Below the pieces are notes generated by a model. That model did no database searches. It was not told where the DNA came from and saw only the letters and a list, made by a program, of their open reading frames with translations. 64,000 nt of DNA from Anoplopoma fimbria (Eukaryota; Chordata; Actinopteri; Perciformes; Anoplopomatidae), in contig NC_072460.1 in assembly GCF_027596085.1 (NCBI RefSeq), positions 11,823,326 to 11,887,325 of the forward strand, in the 5' to 3' direction. The position numbers were made by a program, and so were the translations under genes. This document shows, piece after piece, positions 1 to 11,969 of the stretch (position 1 is its first letter; every line of letters starts with the position of its first letter).

Positions 1-95
1 TAAATACTGTATGTAACTATTAGATACACTTAGCTACTAAATATGCATAATTTGGTTGCACTTTCATCTCTAAATTGTCTTGTGTTTTTGATTAG

Positions 96-3000
96 GTGAT
101 CGGGGAATGCTGGAACTGAAGAGGACAACGGACTACGGTAAAAACATCAAGACTGTCGCCAGTAAGATCTACTCCTTCGGCCAGGGTGGACGCTTCCTGT
201 TTGCCTCTGTTATGACAGGCAAGGTCAGTCTACAGTTGGTCAAAATCACCCGAAAATACAGAAACATGATCAGGCATCCAGAGGGCAAAATATTGTTTGT
301 GTTTAGACATTTATGTTTGTAAGAAAAAGCTTCAGTCTACTCAATATCAAATGTTTGCTTTTCCTCTAGATCGTTTTTATAACGGGGCATTTGAAATCAA
401 GCGTTAGGAAAATATTTTTGTCATATTGGTATATTTGGAATAGGCATTCTTCCTGTCTTGATGCTGGTTTAAAAGAGAAGTCATTTGGTTAAATCACCCA
501 TGAGTAAATATTAGGTATTTTAAAGGAGAATCAGTGTGCTCCTTTAATTATCACAACAGATAGGGAAATGTTCATAGAAAACAACAACTGACCACATTAA
601 CTTCTATGGTCTGAGTCAGATGAATAGTTTGCTAAACTTGCTCTCCATGGCGAGCTCATGTGGATATTGTTACACTCAAAATACACAGCTCTCATGACTC
701 GTATTGTGTGCTTATTTTCTGCATGACCCTGATTCCTTATAGCATGAGGTAATTACTCTCCAAACTGCTAATTTTCTCATTATTTCTACTTTCTTTTTTG
801 TCCTGCTCCCTGTTTTTTTTCTTTCCTGCCACTTTCTCTGCAGGGCACTCTGAGGATGATCCATGTGTCAGTGGACCAGGGTGAGACCTGGAACATGGCA
901 CAGCTGCCCCCTGTTGGCCACGAGCAGTTCTACTCCATCCTGGCAGCAAACGATGAAATGGTCTTCATGCATGTGGACGAGCCAGGAGGTCAGTCCACAG
1001 AAATCCCATCTGTTTAAAAATATATTTAAGAGCAGGCGACAGTGTATTTGCCTGTTTTGAGAGTGTAATGTAAAAAAAGTTAATCATATGTACTTAAGGA
1101 CTTGCACCATATTAACTCCAATATTTCCTTATTTTAAATGACTAGCTGACACACCCTGCATTTGACTTTTCTCTGCAGTATGTGTGAAATAATTAGTTTT
1201 TCTTTTCTACATTCACAGATACAGGATTTGGGACCATTTATGTATCAGACGACCGGGGCACTGTGTACTCCAAGTCATTGGAGCGCCACCTTTACACCAC
1301 CACGGGGGGCGATACCGACTTCACTAACGTCACCTCCCTGCGAGGAGTTTTCATCACCAGTGTCCTAGCAGAAGGTAGCTCTATTCATGCACCTTTGCTT
1401 TGATAAAGGAAAAGCAACATATGCCTGTACTCAAATTCCCCTCAGAAAAACATACACATATGACTTCTCCATTACATGCCAGAGGGAGGGCGTTAAGTAA
1501 ATATTTAATTAGATGTTCAGTGTTAGATGTGCTGTCTGTCTGACGCGGCTGGCTGACAGAAATACCACGTCCCCAGTTAACTTATGACTCCATCATGCCT
1601 GGTGCTCACTGTTTTTTCTGGTGAACAATCTCCTCTGTTTTTCTCCTTTATAAATACAATTTTACTGTCGCACACACAACAACAAAACTACTTAAAGTAG
1701 GATTTGTTGTTGGCAGTGGCTGTATGATAGGAGAGGTTTAAAGAAGCAAAATTTAATCTGGATAACTTTTAAATTTATGAGCAAAATCCGGTCAAACCAT
1801 CTCAAATCTGGAACGTGGACAGATGTGAACGCCCGGTTCTGGTTTTTAACTCGTTTTCTTGCATCCACTCCTCTACACGACCAGTCAGTAGTAACATGAT
1901 TATTGCAAGGGTCTACTCTTGCTTATTTGTAATTTTGGGGCCTGTATGCTGGATTATAGTATCTAGCAGTGAAGTGGCAGGTTGCAACCAGTTGAAATGT
2001 ATCCCGTGTGCCCCTAAAAGGGGTCTCCAACTAGTCGCTTGCGAGTTACCAGTTGTTCACTACCTGTTTCTGGAATATGTACATATACATGTGAATTTCC
2101 AGCTGGTAGCACTAGAGTAACAGACCAGAGAAGGTAAAAGAGCTGAAAACAAAGCTTAAAATGCTGTTTACCAAACTGACTAAGTCAAAGTACCAACACA
2201 TGCTTCATGTAGGGGGGAACATCCTAACGATTCATGTCTACTGCGGTGGCTGACATTTTTTAAAGGACCATAAAAGTAAGACAGAATTTATCTGACTGAA
2301 TTTTTTCAGATTCTTTTCTTTTTTTACTCCTATTGCCGTTGACAACGCGTTGCTATAAGTGCAAAATAGAGGCTTATCCTTATTCACATAAATGGCCAAA
2401 CTTACCATTTAATATAATATTCCATTTCCTCCAATAGATCCTCCTAGGTGCTACACATTAGCCCTATTTGCACACTTTGTTTTTGGATAAGGGTACCAGC
2501 TAAATTCTTAATATGATGTCCTTGTCTTCTTGTTCCAGATAACTCTGTGCAGTCTGTGGTGTCCTTTGATCAGGGAGGAGAATGGGTTCCCCTGCGGAAA
2601 CCTGCCAACACCAAGTGTGATGCTACAGCCAAAGACCCAGACAAGGTAAAGAGAGGGAAAAATAAATTAGATAGAAAGTCGATCAGTTTTGATTGAAACT
2701 GTGTGCTTCGATGAATTATTTATATTTCATGTAATTTTTTCGACTTTCACAGCGTTTGTACTATAAACAGTCAGCTTCAAATGCTTCTTGTGTTTGCGTC
2801 TACAGTGCAGTCTCCACATCCACGCCGCCTACAGCACTGCTATGAGGCTGAACATCCCCATGCTGCCTCTGAGTGAACCAAACGCTGTGGGTCTCATCTT
2901 AGCTCATGGTAATTCTTCAGGTTTTTTTAGATGAAGTCGAGGTTATTTACTAGGATAAACTAGAGATTTTTGCCATATCACCATTTCTGTGTATCTCATC

Positions 3001-6000
3001 AGGGAGTGTTGGTGATTCGATCTCAGTGATGAAGCCTGATGTTTATGTGTCTGATGATGGGGGGTACACCTGGATTAAGGCCCTGGTTGGGCCCCATCAC
3101 TATGCTATTCTGGACTCTGGTGGGCTGCTGGTTGCCGTGGAGCAAAGCCCCACTCAACCTATCAACACGATCAAGTGAGTTACAGTTCTTTATGTGAGTT
3201 ACATATATTCTGGTTTTAATTTAAATTGCAAGCTATACAACTTCCCAGTCATATGTTATCGCTTTTCTTTTAACGTTTATTTGGGTCATGCTAATGTCTG
3301 CACATTCTTTGATGTCCGGACAGATTTTCTACTGATGAAGGACAGTGCTGGCGTGTTTACAACTTCACCAAAGACCCCATCTACTTTACTGGACTGGCAT
3401 CAGAGCCGGGAGCTCGCTCCATGAATGTCAGTGTCTGGGGTTACAGAGACTCCCTCCTCAGCCAGTACTGGATCTCCACCACTATTGACTTCAGGGAGCT
3501 TCTCACCAGAGACTGTGAGTGACATGAGAATATGTTTGATACAGTAAACTGACTTTAGGACACTTTGTCAGTTGTCAGTTGTTTGTTTTGAGGTTATATG
3601 TAAACAGAGTCCAAAATGTTGATGAATATAGGTGGCGACACCGATTATGTGCAGTGGTTGGCCCACTCAGATGACATCAGTGACCCCAAGGATGGTTGCA
3701 TGCTGGGCTACAAGGAGAAGTTCCTGCGTCTCAGGAAGGACTCTGTTTGCTGGAACGGACGAGACTACCAGGTCAACACCGAGCCAACCCTGTGTCAGTG
3801 CACCCTGGATGACTTCCTGTGGTAAGACTTGAGCTGTGTCCAAAATCCACACTACATACCAATTCTGTACAGTTTATTCCACATACCAATTGGTATAGTA
3901 TATTATTTTTGCAGTTAGTTTACCAAGGAAATCAACATACTTAATAATAACAGGAAGTAATGCAATCAGTAGCGCAATGCCAGATGTCCATCACACTGCG
4001 GTTTTGAAATGTTGCTGCCAGTTAAACTTCAAAAATAGGAAGAAAATGTCATTCTTAATTTAATTATTCTTTGAAACTGTTTGACCACCCTACACAATTT
4101 ATTATTATTTTTCTGTCATGAGCAGCTCCTCCATTGCCTCTTTACATTGTATTGATCCATTTAGCATGCATTCTGTCTAGTATGCGTCACTCTTAACTTA
4201 ACATCCTGTTATGCTGAGATAGAAGTGTTGCTAACGGGCTGTGTAAGATAACTTCCTTCTCTGACACTGACAGAATACAGAATCAATGTAATTTGAAACA
4301 TCAAATACAGTAACTTGAGGAATAGTTCACATTAAACATGCCTAACTGGTATTTAATGTTTTGATTAGCAGTGTAAAAGTATCCTGGAGTAAAAATCTAG
4401 TGTGGCTCAGGATATTAATTCCCTCTGCTCACCATCCTGCCATCTTCCCACTCTCTGCAGTGACTTTGGATATTACCGTCAGGAGAACAGCTCGGAGTGT
4501 GTAGAGCAGCCAGACCTGAAAGGCAAAGTGCTGGAGTTCTGTCTGCAAGGCAAAGAGGAGCTACTGCAGACCAGTGGGTCAGTAAATGTGTTGACTCTCT
4601 TTAATCATCAATGCCACATGATTTGCTTCAACTTGTCTGTTATTGTCTAATCTGCTCAATAATTGTCTTTATTTATTGTGTAGTGTATTGCTAGGAGTGT
4701 TATCAAAGCAGTGGTATCAATAAAAGGTTCCCTCGGCATTAATATGGCATTGAAGACTTTTGATATCTATATTTTCAATATAAAAATAATATTAATATCA
4801 AAACAGCAACTGTGTGAATCTTATATTGTACAAGCCAGCACCACTGCCATATTTCACAGTGACAGAGTATTGCTCTCAGTGATGAGGAACTAATTGTCAT
4901 GCAGAGATTCGTTAGAGGAAGCAGATGACGGTGAGAGTTGTGAGTCTCATGTTTTCAGAGAGGAAGAATGAATGCTGACTGTAAAAGGACGTTTTGGGAA
5001 AATGTGTCTACTTCACTGCACAAAGACTGACTAATAGAAAATGAATAATTGTTACACAGGAGGATATGATAATCCAGTTAAACCAGTATGTGCAGTAGGT
5101 AGGGTAGGCTGTTGCATGAATACAGATTAATTGAAATGTGTATAATTGTGATAATAGAATAAATTAACAATAAATGTAATAAAAATGAACTCTTTTAGAC
5201 TGATTTTTTATTTGAAAGAGCCAAAACTCTAAAAATCAATCAGTTTCGGTTGCAAACCTCCAACTTACTATCATCCACTCTTGATATGTCTTTGGTCCAC
5301 AGCTATAGAAAAATCCCTGGAGATAAATGTGAGGGAGGAAAGATGCCCGAGCGTAAAGAGATCGACCTCAGCAAGAGGTGTGTGAGCGACCTGGTGGCCC
5401 CTGAACTCCTGGTCAGTACCGCTGCCTACTTCTGGAAAATCTCATGAATATAGATTAATTCATGTTGTATGTTTGCTTACAGTATGTTCCTGCACTACCA
5501 CTTTTACCCACTGTTGTTGTCTGCTGTTATTGTTACTTTTACAGATAGACACTCGCTCCTCCAAGTCTGTAGCCATTGTGGTAACAGTCATCATCATCAT
5601 GCTGCTGAGCATTGCAGCAGGAGTCGTCTTCGTCAAGAAATATGTCTGTGGTGGCAGGTCAGTGTATCTTTCCACACATATGTATAGTTCTGTCCAGGAT
5701 GGCAAGGTGTATCTTTGTAATTTAGTCAGCACTTTTCTTTTACTGTCCTCCATTGTGTGTTTTACAGATTATTTGAAGTGACCTGATAATAACTTGGATG
5801 TGCCCTACAGGTTCCTGGTTCACAGGTACTCGGTGCTGCAGCAGCATGTCGAGGACAATGCTGTTGATGGGATGGATGACCCGCTGGAGACAAACCACAC
5901 TCAAAATGGCAAGATAGAGTTTCACGACGACTCAGATGAGGTAAAGTGGATACTGTTTCCTCCATCATACATGGGCTGAGATAGAAACATGGGTACCATG

Positions 6001-6964
6001 TTTTTTGTTTTTTTTCCCCCTAAGACTGGGCCATTGTTTTGCAGTAGAAGAGGGCTATGTCTGTGTCTTTAAGGCTTACCTCTTGCTTGATGTCATGTAA
6101 AAATGCTGAGAATTTAAGTATTTAAAAATAGAAAACAACCAAACCAGACCAAAAATAATCTGCAACACAACTTAATGCTGAAGATAAATAACTTTGATCA
6201 ATGTTGTCAAGAACAGCAGAGAATAATTGTTACTGTTAAATCAACCCTAACGGTTGTTTTGCTTGAGTTGATGTAGGAAGAAAACCGTTGCATGTCATGA
6301 GCCTCGTTTTCCATCTATTAAACATTAAGGGACCCTGGTGATGAAGCCACGATGTCCCACTGTGCACTCCTCCTGTACAGACCCACCACCGGCTGTGCCA
6401 GCTGAACTTGTCTTATATAAGTAGTGATGGTGTAGAAGGAAACTGAGCAGCATAATAGTCGGCAATGATGAGGGGATAATAGACGATGTTCGTTCTTGTA
6501 ACTTGTCTTACTCACTAACCTTTCATTGCCCTCTGGTGAACAAACCCTGTAATGACACCGTTTCTAAATTACCTCAAACTTTTGCATTTCTGAATTGCAA
6601 TTTTTATTGGCAGCTGATATAAACGCTGATACAAAAATATTAGCCGATACATCGTCCGGGATAATCGGTCAGAATCAAGACTGTTTTGCAGCTTTGCACT
6701 CTTTTTTTGTCTTCATACTGCTTGTCACATAATTTTCTTAGGGGTGAAGCCATGCTTTGATACGTTTACATTTTACATTATTTTTTACATTATTGCTACA
6801 AAGCCACTACATCCTCATTAAGTCACCTACAACCAGGCTACCTGAGTAATAACCGAGTTATGTGCATGTGTAAATTTACCCTTAATGATTTCTTGTTTGC
6901 TCACCTGTGTTGGTTCTGGCTTCAATGCTATTTTCTTGTCTTCACACAGGACCTGCTGGAATAG
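96..6964 (+). CDS. sort1: sortilin (Vps10-domain sorting receptor), 5'-partial
   Basis: Sortilin is a type I membrane receptor that sorts proneurotrophins, lipases and lysosomal proteins between Golgi, endosomes and the surface. Exons, joined in one frame: 96-223, 844-988, 1219-1374, 2539-2645, 2806-2908, 3003-3174, 3324-3514, 3632-3821, 4461-4577, 5303-5411, 5545-5657, 5811-5940, 6950-6964. They give 557 residues, about the C-terminal two thirds of the usual ~830; the start and first propeller blades lie upstream. Visible are Asp-box motifs of the Vps10 propeller ([32 protein letters not shown]), the Cys-rich 10CC region (about 3632-5411) and one membrane helix (5569-5634) followed by KKYVCGG. 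The tail has a YSVL sorting signal and the ending DDSDE-DLLE. The last coding exon supplies only DLLE and the stop. Identity is near certain; whether this is fish copy a or b cannot be told. Confidence 0.97.
1375..2538 (+). other. sort1 intron, no recognised element
   Basis: This 1.16-kb intron separates the exons ending ...VLAE and starting DNSVQ. It is AT-rich. The open frames inside it resemble no known family, and I see no repeat or RNA gene. Confidence 0.6.
3834..4200. repeat. possible MITE remnant in sort1 intron
   Basis: The sequence after 3834 (TGTGTCCAAAATCCACACTA) and the TCTAGTATGCGTCACTC stretch near 4180 resemble the ends of common fish miniature DNA transposons as I remember them. 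No clear terminal repeats or target-site duplication could be defined. Weak call. Confidence 0.25.
5941..6949 (+). other. sort1 last intron
   Basis: A 1.0-kb intron splits the acidic cluster DDSDE from DLLE. Around 6600-6680 there is a run of 'CTGATA / GCCGATA / ATCGG' words that resembles a dispersed fish repeat, but the boundary is unclear. Nothing else is recognised. Confidence 0.45.
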
Positions 6965-9245
6965 CAGGCACAACCTGTCATGCAACCGAGCAACAGGTTT
7001 CCAGTTCACCCCGTGGCCGGGCCACTGCTTCAGTCACTTTTTTGTCTCCAGCTACTTCTTCCTTTCACCTTCTAGTATGACCTTTGGCCTCAGCTACTGG
7101 ACGAGAAGTCTGCGTCACTCTGCTGTCATCTATGAAGTATAATGAATGTACGGAGGCTTCCTGGGACTAATGCCACAGTGGAGGAGGAAGGAGGGGTTGT
7201 AGTGTTGTGCTTCAGTTATTGATTCTGTTTGAGTCTCCGAGTTATTTATTTTAAGGAACAAAGAATTTGTGCAGTAATTTGAACTGCTGTCAGAGACAGA
7301 GTAATGGGTTTTGAAGCAAAGCTAGTTGTATAAATCCGCCACCATTGCATTACGGGTCCTGCCTCTCCCATCACCTGGGAGCGCTCCTGGAAATACTTCT
7401 CACTTCTGTCGGAGATCTGTGTCCTTTCTCTCATGCACTTGTACATATTACTGTTATTCTTTGCCATTTTTGACATGGTATGAAATTGGTAGGTGTAAAA
7501 AAAAAAAAAAAAAAGGTTGCTGTTGGTTTTTAACTCTCCCAAAACCATTTGAGTCTTAATCCCTACTTTTAACAAAGTAGTTGTCTGTCATGAAGTATAT
7601 CCCGTACGGCCCAGAGTATGTAAATGTGAGGTTTTACGCTTCCTCGTCTATGGGCACTGATTTGTAAAATTCCCTGTTGTAGTCTGTATTTGGAATACAA
7701 GCCAACGTATTTTTACTCCATGGCATTTAGGACCATGGTTGAAGTAATAAGACATACGTGGAAATGTCCCTTTGCATTAGGTTTGATAGCAATAACAATG
7801 TTTAGATTCAGTAAATTGTCCATGCAAGTTAAATAATCCTAAAGGCCCGTTGGTGGATGGAGATGTCATTGTGTGAAACGCATTACACATCAATGTATCG
7901 TGGGGGGGGGGGGGGGTGTCTGTTTCAAGACAGGATTTGTTCAGTCATGTATGTCTGCAGTTCTAACTGCCCAAAGCACAAGGTAATTTGTATGCTTAGA
8001 GTTTGTAGTTTAACATTTTCCTAAATGTGACCTAAGGATTAACATGATAAGACTGTAATAATCACTGTAGTCATATACGAGTCGTGTTTATAATCATTTG
8101 AGCAGTTTTTGTACTGAAGAACTTTTGAAGTTGTGTAACAAATTGTGGTTCAAAGATGTTCAGAAATGACAGAAATAGTTATAGTTTGATAGTAAACATC
8201 TGCAGATATTTTTACATCAGATTCAGATAACTGAATACATTTGATTTGGCGACAGAAGCAAAGAAGCAATAAGAAAAGAAAATCCATCATGTAAATGTTG
8301 TATAGCATAATTAAAAGTGTAGAAGCCTTTTAGAGTTAATGGATGAGGTTGTTGGAGTTTTAAATTGGTATTTGCATCCGAGGTGGAGCAAATTTACCAA
8401 AAACAAACAGGGTTTTTGAAAGTTTCTCATTTTTATTTTTAATCATCCTGATACTGCTGTCATTTTAAAGCTAAACTGGATCAGTCAATGCCTCTTAAAA
8501 GATCTGTCTTGTCTATCACGCCAAGTCTTGGCTATTTTTTTTTCATTTAAACATTTGTTGCACATTTATCCGTCTGTTTTGTGTTAAATACGTTGTTTTC
8601 ATGCAGATTTTATTTATTTGTGACTTGCAGATTCAGAGTGCAGTAAATTGGACGTGGTTATACAAGTGCCTGGTGTTAGGATACAATGCAAGGCCCTCCC
8701 GATGTGTGGCCAGCATCTCTTTACTGACTATAATTTATATCAACTAATGTGTAACCATGTCCATCCAGTATGTCAGTGACACCCTGAAGTTGCACTTGTT
8801 GCCTAAAATGAATCCTTGAGCAGTGACGTACATGTATGTTTCATACGAGCTCCCATTGAACTGCATGTTAACTCTTAACTATTTAAATCAAGAGCTTTGT
8901 AAAGAAATTCACCCCCAATAACCTGGTTATGCTCTATTTTATGTCTTGGTATGATAAATAATTCTGATTGAGACAAGATTAAAAAACACAGAATGGACAC
9001 AGGGTTATTATGTAGCTGCTATACACTGGGAGACACTTGGGCAAGTTATTGTATGAAGGTTTATTGCATTAAATGAAAGTAAAATTTTTCTTACTGTTTA
9101 AAACTGCTGTATAAATTAATAAGTCATTGTGATGGTTCTGTAAATATACAAGGTTACATCTTTGTATCTGCTATGTTTCTCGCTTCTGTATATTTGAGGC
9201 ATTTTCTTTGGGTTTACCAATAAATTCACAAGTTCCTCTATTTTT
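6965..9245 (+). other. sort1 3' untranslated region (inferred)
   Basis: About 2.3 kb of AT-rich sequence without a plausible coding frame follows the stop codon, ending at AATAAA (9219-9224). Long 3' UTRs are usual for sortilin genes. It contains an A-run (about 7498-7514), a 15-base G-run (7902-7916) and Pumilio-type words (TGTACATA near 7441, TGTAAATA near 9139). The 3' end is inferred from the signal and from the convergent ngrn gene. Confidence 0.6.
9219..9224 (+). terminator. poly(A) signal of sort1
   Basis: Canonical AATAAA on the plus strand, the last one before the convergent ngrn gene. Other AATAAA-like words occur upstream, so shorter 3' ends are possible. Confidence 0.55.
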
Positions 9246-9403
9246 GTCAACTGACTCTTATTTTACAGCACAAAATAATATGTTGTGGAGTCAGTTACCA
9301 AAAAACATTCTGGCTGCCGGATGGCTCCTGCAAGCAGGTTGAAATACTCTTACAGTACAACTGCAGTTTCATCAGAGTTGGAAAAAAGCCATTGACAAAT
9401 TGT

Positions 9404-9409
9404 TTTATT
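9404..9409 (-). terminator. poly(A) signal of ngrn
   Basis: TTTATT on the plus strand is AATAAA on the minus strand, 112-117 bases past the ngrn stop codon. This implies a short ngrn 3' UTR ending near 9385, only ~150 bases from the sort1 signal on the other strand. Confidence 0.6.
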
Positions 9410-9520
9410 TGCCTATTAAGTAATAATCTGTTTAGAAAGTCACTGAGCAGATAAATATTTGTCATAATGCCAACCTGAACATCACACATGGTTAGTCAAC
9501 AGTTCCAACACAGGACGTCC

Positions 9521-10613
9521 TCAGATTCTATACAAAAAGTTTCCCTCTCCGTCAAAGAAGTCATTGCCAACTTGCACCACAGGGTCAGTCTTTTCCATTT
9601 CCATACACTCTTCAAGTTCTTTGTCCGTCAACAGCCGTCCATCCCAGCTCTCCTCGTCCTCTTTGTCATCCTTTGTAGGATCTGTGTCAGAACTGCTGTC
9701 CTCTTCTTCTGATCTCGTCACAGGGACGTCTTTACTACCAGCTCTGAACTGGGTGGGCAGTGGAGTAGCAGGGGCAGGAATCTTAGCCAGGGATCCTGTA
9801 CCTTCATGACGAAGCATCAGAGTCTGGTCGGCCACAGGCACCACTGCACTGTCTCTACTTCCCGGTGGAAGTGCAGCTAATGAGCGGTTTCCAGGCAGCT
9901 TCAGCCTATTCTGCCCCGCCCCAGCACCTGAAGGCAGCACCTGCTGACCGTGACGAACCATTACTTTGGCATCCTGCTTTATTTTTCTATCAGGTGCGGG
10001 GACATGCTTGCTCCTGAGGACTCTTAGGATGACATCAGGGGTGACAGAGTAGCCCTCAGCCAGGCGCTCTACTGTCCACTCCTCTGGCTGCTCTTTCTTC
10101 AGATATCTAAAAATTGAAAATCATTTTAAGCCTTATTTATGCAATTACCTTGAAGACAGAACAGCCATGTCTTGGGTGAGTGGTTGAACTGAGATAACAA
10201 AGAAACCTCACCTGATTTGCTCCATAGCATCCCAGGTTAGCCTCCTCTGTGGAGCTCCTGTTGGAGTCATCTGCCTTCTCAGTATATGATACCTCACAGT
10301 CCTCTGCCCCTTCCTCTCCTCACTGAAACACATGGAAGAGGTCGTTTAACATCTCAAGGCATTGCACATTGTTATTCTTTAACATGAATCATGTTGAATC
10401 TTACTCAACAAAGGCCTCGAGCTTTTCTTCAACATCCTCTAGTCCACATTCACCCACAGACATGTCCTCGCCGTGTCTGGGAGCTCTGTTTGACGCTCTG
10501 TCTCTGGGCTCGCTGGCTCCTCTGCTCGCAGCCCGACAGACGTTAATAGAAACGGAGGGCTTCAGAGAGCCGAGCCCGGAGAGGAGCGAGAGGACCCGCA
10601 GAGGTCGGGCCAT
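9521..10613 (-). CDS. ngrn: neugrin, mitochondrial rRNA-associated protein
   Basis: Neugrin is a mitochondrial matrix protein of the module that supports 16S rRNA and mitoribosome assembly. Exons on the minus strand: 10613-10405, 10322-10212, 10106-9521, giving 301 residues (human about 291). The diagnostic core is read across the two splice sites: RRQMTPTGAPQRRLTWDAME, then IRYLKKEQPEEW, then VERLAEGYSVTPDV and LRVLRSKHVP. It ends in the family-typical FFDGEGNFLYRI. The N-terminus (MARPLRVLSLLSGLG) is Arg/Leu/Ser-rich, as expected of a mitochondrial presequence. I chose the ATG at 10613 because it begins that presequence; an in-frame ATG at 10655 would add 14 residues (MVLAQK...). The middle of exon 3 is low-complexity and acidic, poorly conserved in the family. 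The gene diverges from nfya and converges on sort1. Confidence 0.95.
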
Positions 10614-11188
10614 GTTCACGGTGTCTTCTCCTTTTAATTTTTGAGCCAATACCACGAGCTTGTTGTGCCAAAGAGGAAGCTCACACGCTCAGACATTGAC
10701 GCACTTCTACTAGTCACTGTCAGCTGCTCAAACTGAATAAAGTCTCCAGCGTGCTGTGCTGAATAGTTTATTAATTCCCCATGCAGTTATTACAGAGGAC
10801 GCACTTCCGCAAACATAGCGGCGGTGCTGCCCTCTACCGGGGAGGAGGAGCAGGCATGAATGGCCCTGAACTAAGCGAAGAGGGTTTTTTATTGTAAAAA
10901 CGAATCCCAATATCCTCCATTACACGACCATACAGCTGCTTGTGTCACTTCAGCTCCAAACACGGAGACGGACGGCCCCGCAGAGGGACAGCCGTCACGT
11001 CTCACTGTGGCATCATCTGCCGGCGGCCCCGGGCTCTGCACCCTCTCCGGCCCCGGGCTCATGAGTCACGCAGCTGCGCACCCACCTCCGTTGTTTCATT
11101 TGCGCCATTTTGTCCGCTCACTTTGTTGATTGGGCTTTAGCGAGCTGTACTGGAGCCAATCAGAGGGAAACCGGACAGCGAAGCTACG
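10614..11188. promoter_or_regulatory. CpG-rich bidirectional promoter of ngrn and nfya
   Basis: The gap between the ngrn start and the nfya first splice donor is GC- and CpG-rich, unlike the flanks. It holds an ATTGG (11129-11133) and a CCAAT (11156-11160) facing each other, a GCGCCATTTTG word like a YY1 site (near 11102), a TGAGTCA AP-1-type word (near 11062) and a direct repeat GGCCCCGGGCTC (11025-11036 and 11049-11060). No TATA box is seen for either gene. The promoter function is inferred from the head-to-head layout and composition. Confidence 0.7.
11150..11188 (+). other. nfya noncoding first exon, 3' end (inferred)
   Basis: A good splice donor (ACG|GTAAGG) occurs at 11188/11189, and the next acceptor (TTTCTAG) is at 11945, 24 bases before the nfya ATG. 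This predicts a noncoding first exon ending at 11188, as in other vertebrate nfya genes. Its 5' end is not defined by the sequence. Confidence 0.5.
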
Positions 11189-11969
11189 GTAAGGGAGACC
11201 CGATTGAAGGCATTGGTAGTTGTCAGCACGGATTGGTTTGCCGTGAACCAACCAAATTACTAAACCGAGCTAAATGCAAAAAAAAACCCCGAATGGCAGT
11301 TTGATTTCGGCCGCCGCGTGCCCCTCGGACGGTTAGGCTGCAAACGGCTTCATGTTCTCAGTGTTGGCTCGTGAGGGAAACATGGTCTCAGGTAGCCGAC
11401 CCGCCTCGGCTAACGTCGGCTGCGGTACAGACCCCCAACAAAGGGGCGGCTGCTAACGGCTGCGTGCTGTTAACGTTGCCTTAGCTGCCTACTAACGTTC
11501 CATAAAAGACCAACGTCCGAAAGGCGAACGTTAACCATGTCTCCGTTAACGAGCCTCCTGTTCTCCGTCAGAGCTATCCACGCTCTGCACGGAGCTAACT
11601 GGAGCTAGTGTTGATAGCAACGACCAAACACCCAGTTAAAGGCGAGCCAGCCCATTGAGCCCAGTGTGTGTTTCTTACACCCTGCTACATAATAACATAT
11701 TACTGCCACACGTTAGCGTGATGAGCTGCAGTGGGGAAAGGCCCCGCTTGGATACCGTTAATACCAAACGTTATCAAACAATGACTGTGCTGCAGTGACG
11801 TTAGAGATAGGCTGCAAATTCCTTTTTTCTTTCTTTCTGGATCATTTCCCATGATCATTAAAGGTTGTAGATGGATTTAGAATGCACTGCTAATAATATG
11901 ACATCTAATGTCAGCTAATACTGTGTGTCTTTCTTTTGTTTCTAGAGAAGGTTGTGACAATAACAAGCT

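Noticed and set aside
6525..6540. CTCF-like word in the last sort1 intron
   Set aside because: Only 12 of 14 consensus positions match, too weak to call.
10614..10655. Longer ngrn start at 10655
   Set aside because: It would put MVLAQKLKGEDTVN before a good presequence start. The downstream ATG fits the family better, though it is not excluded.
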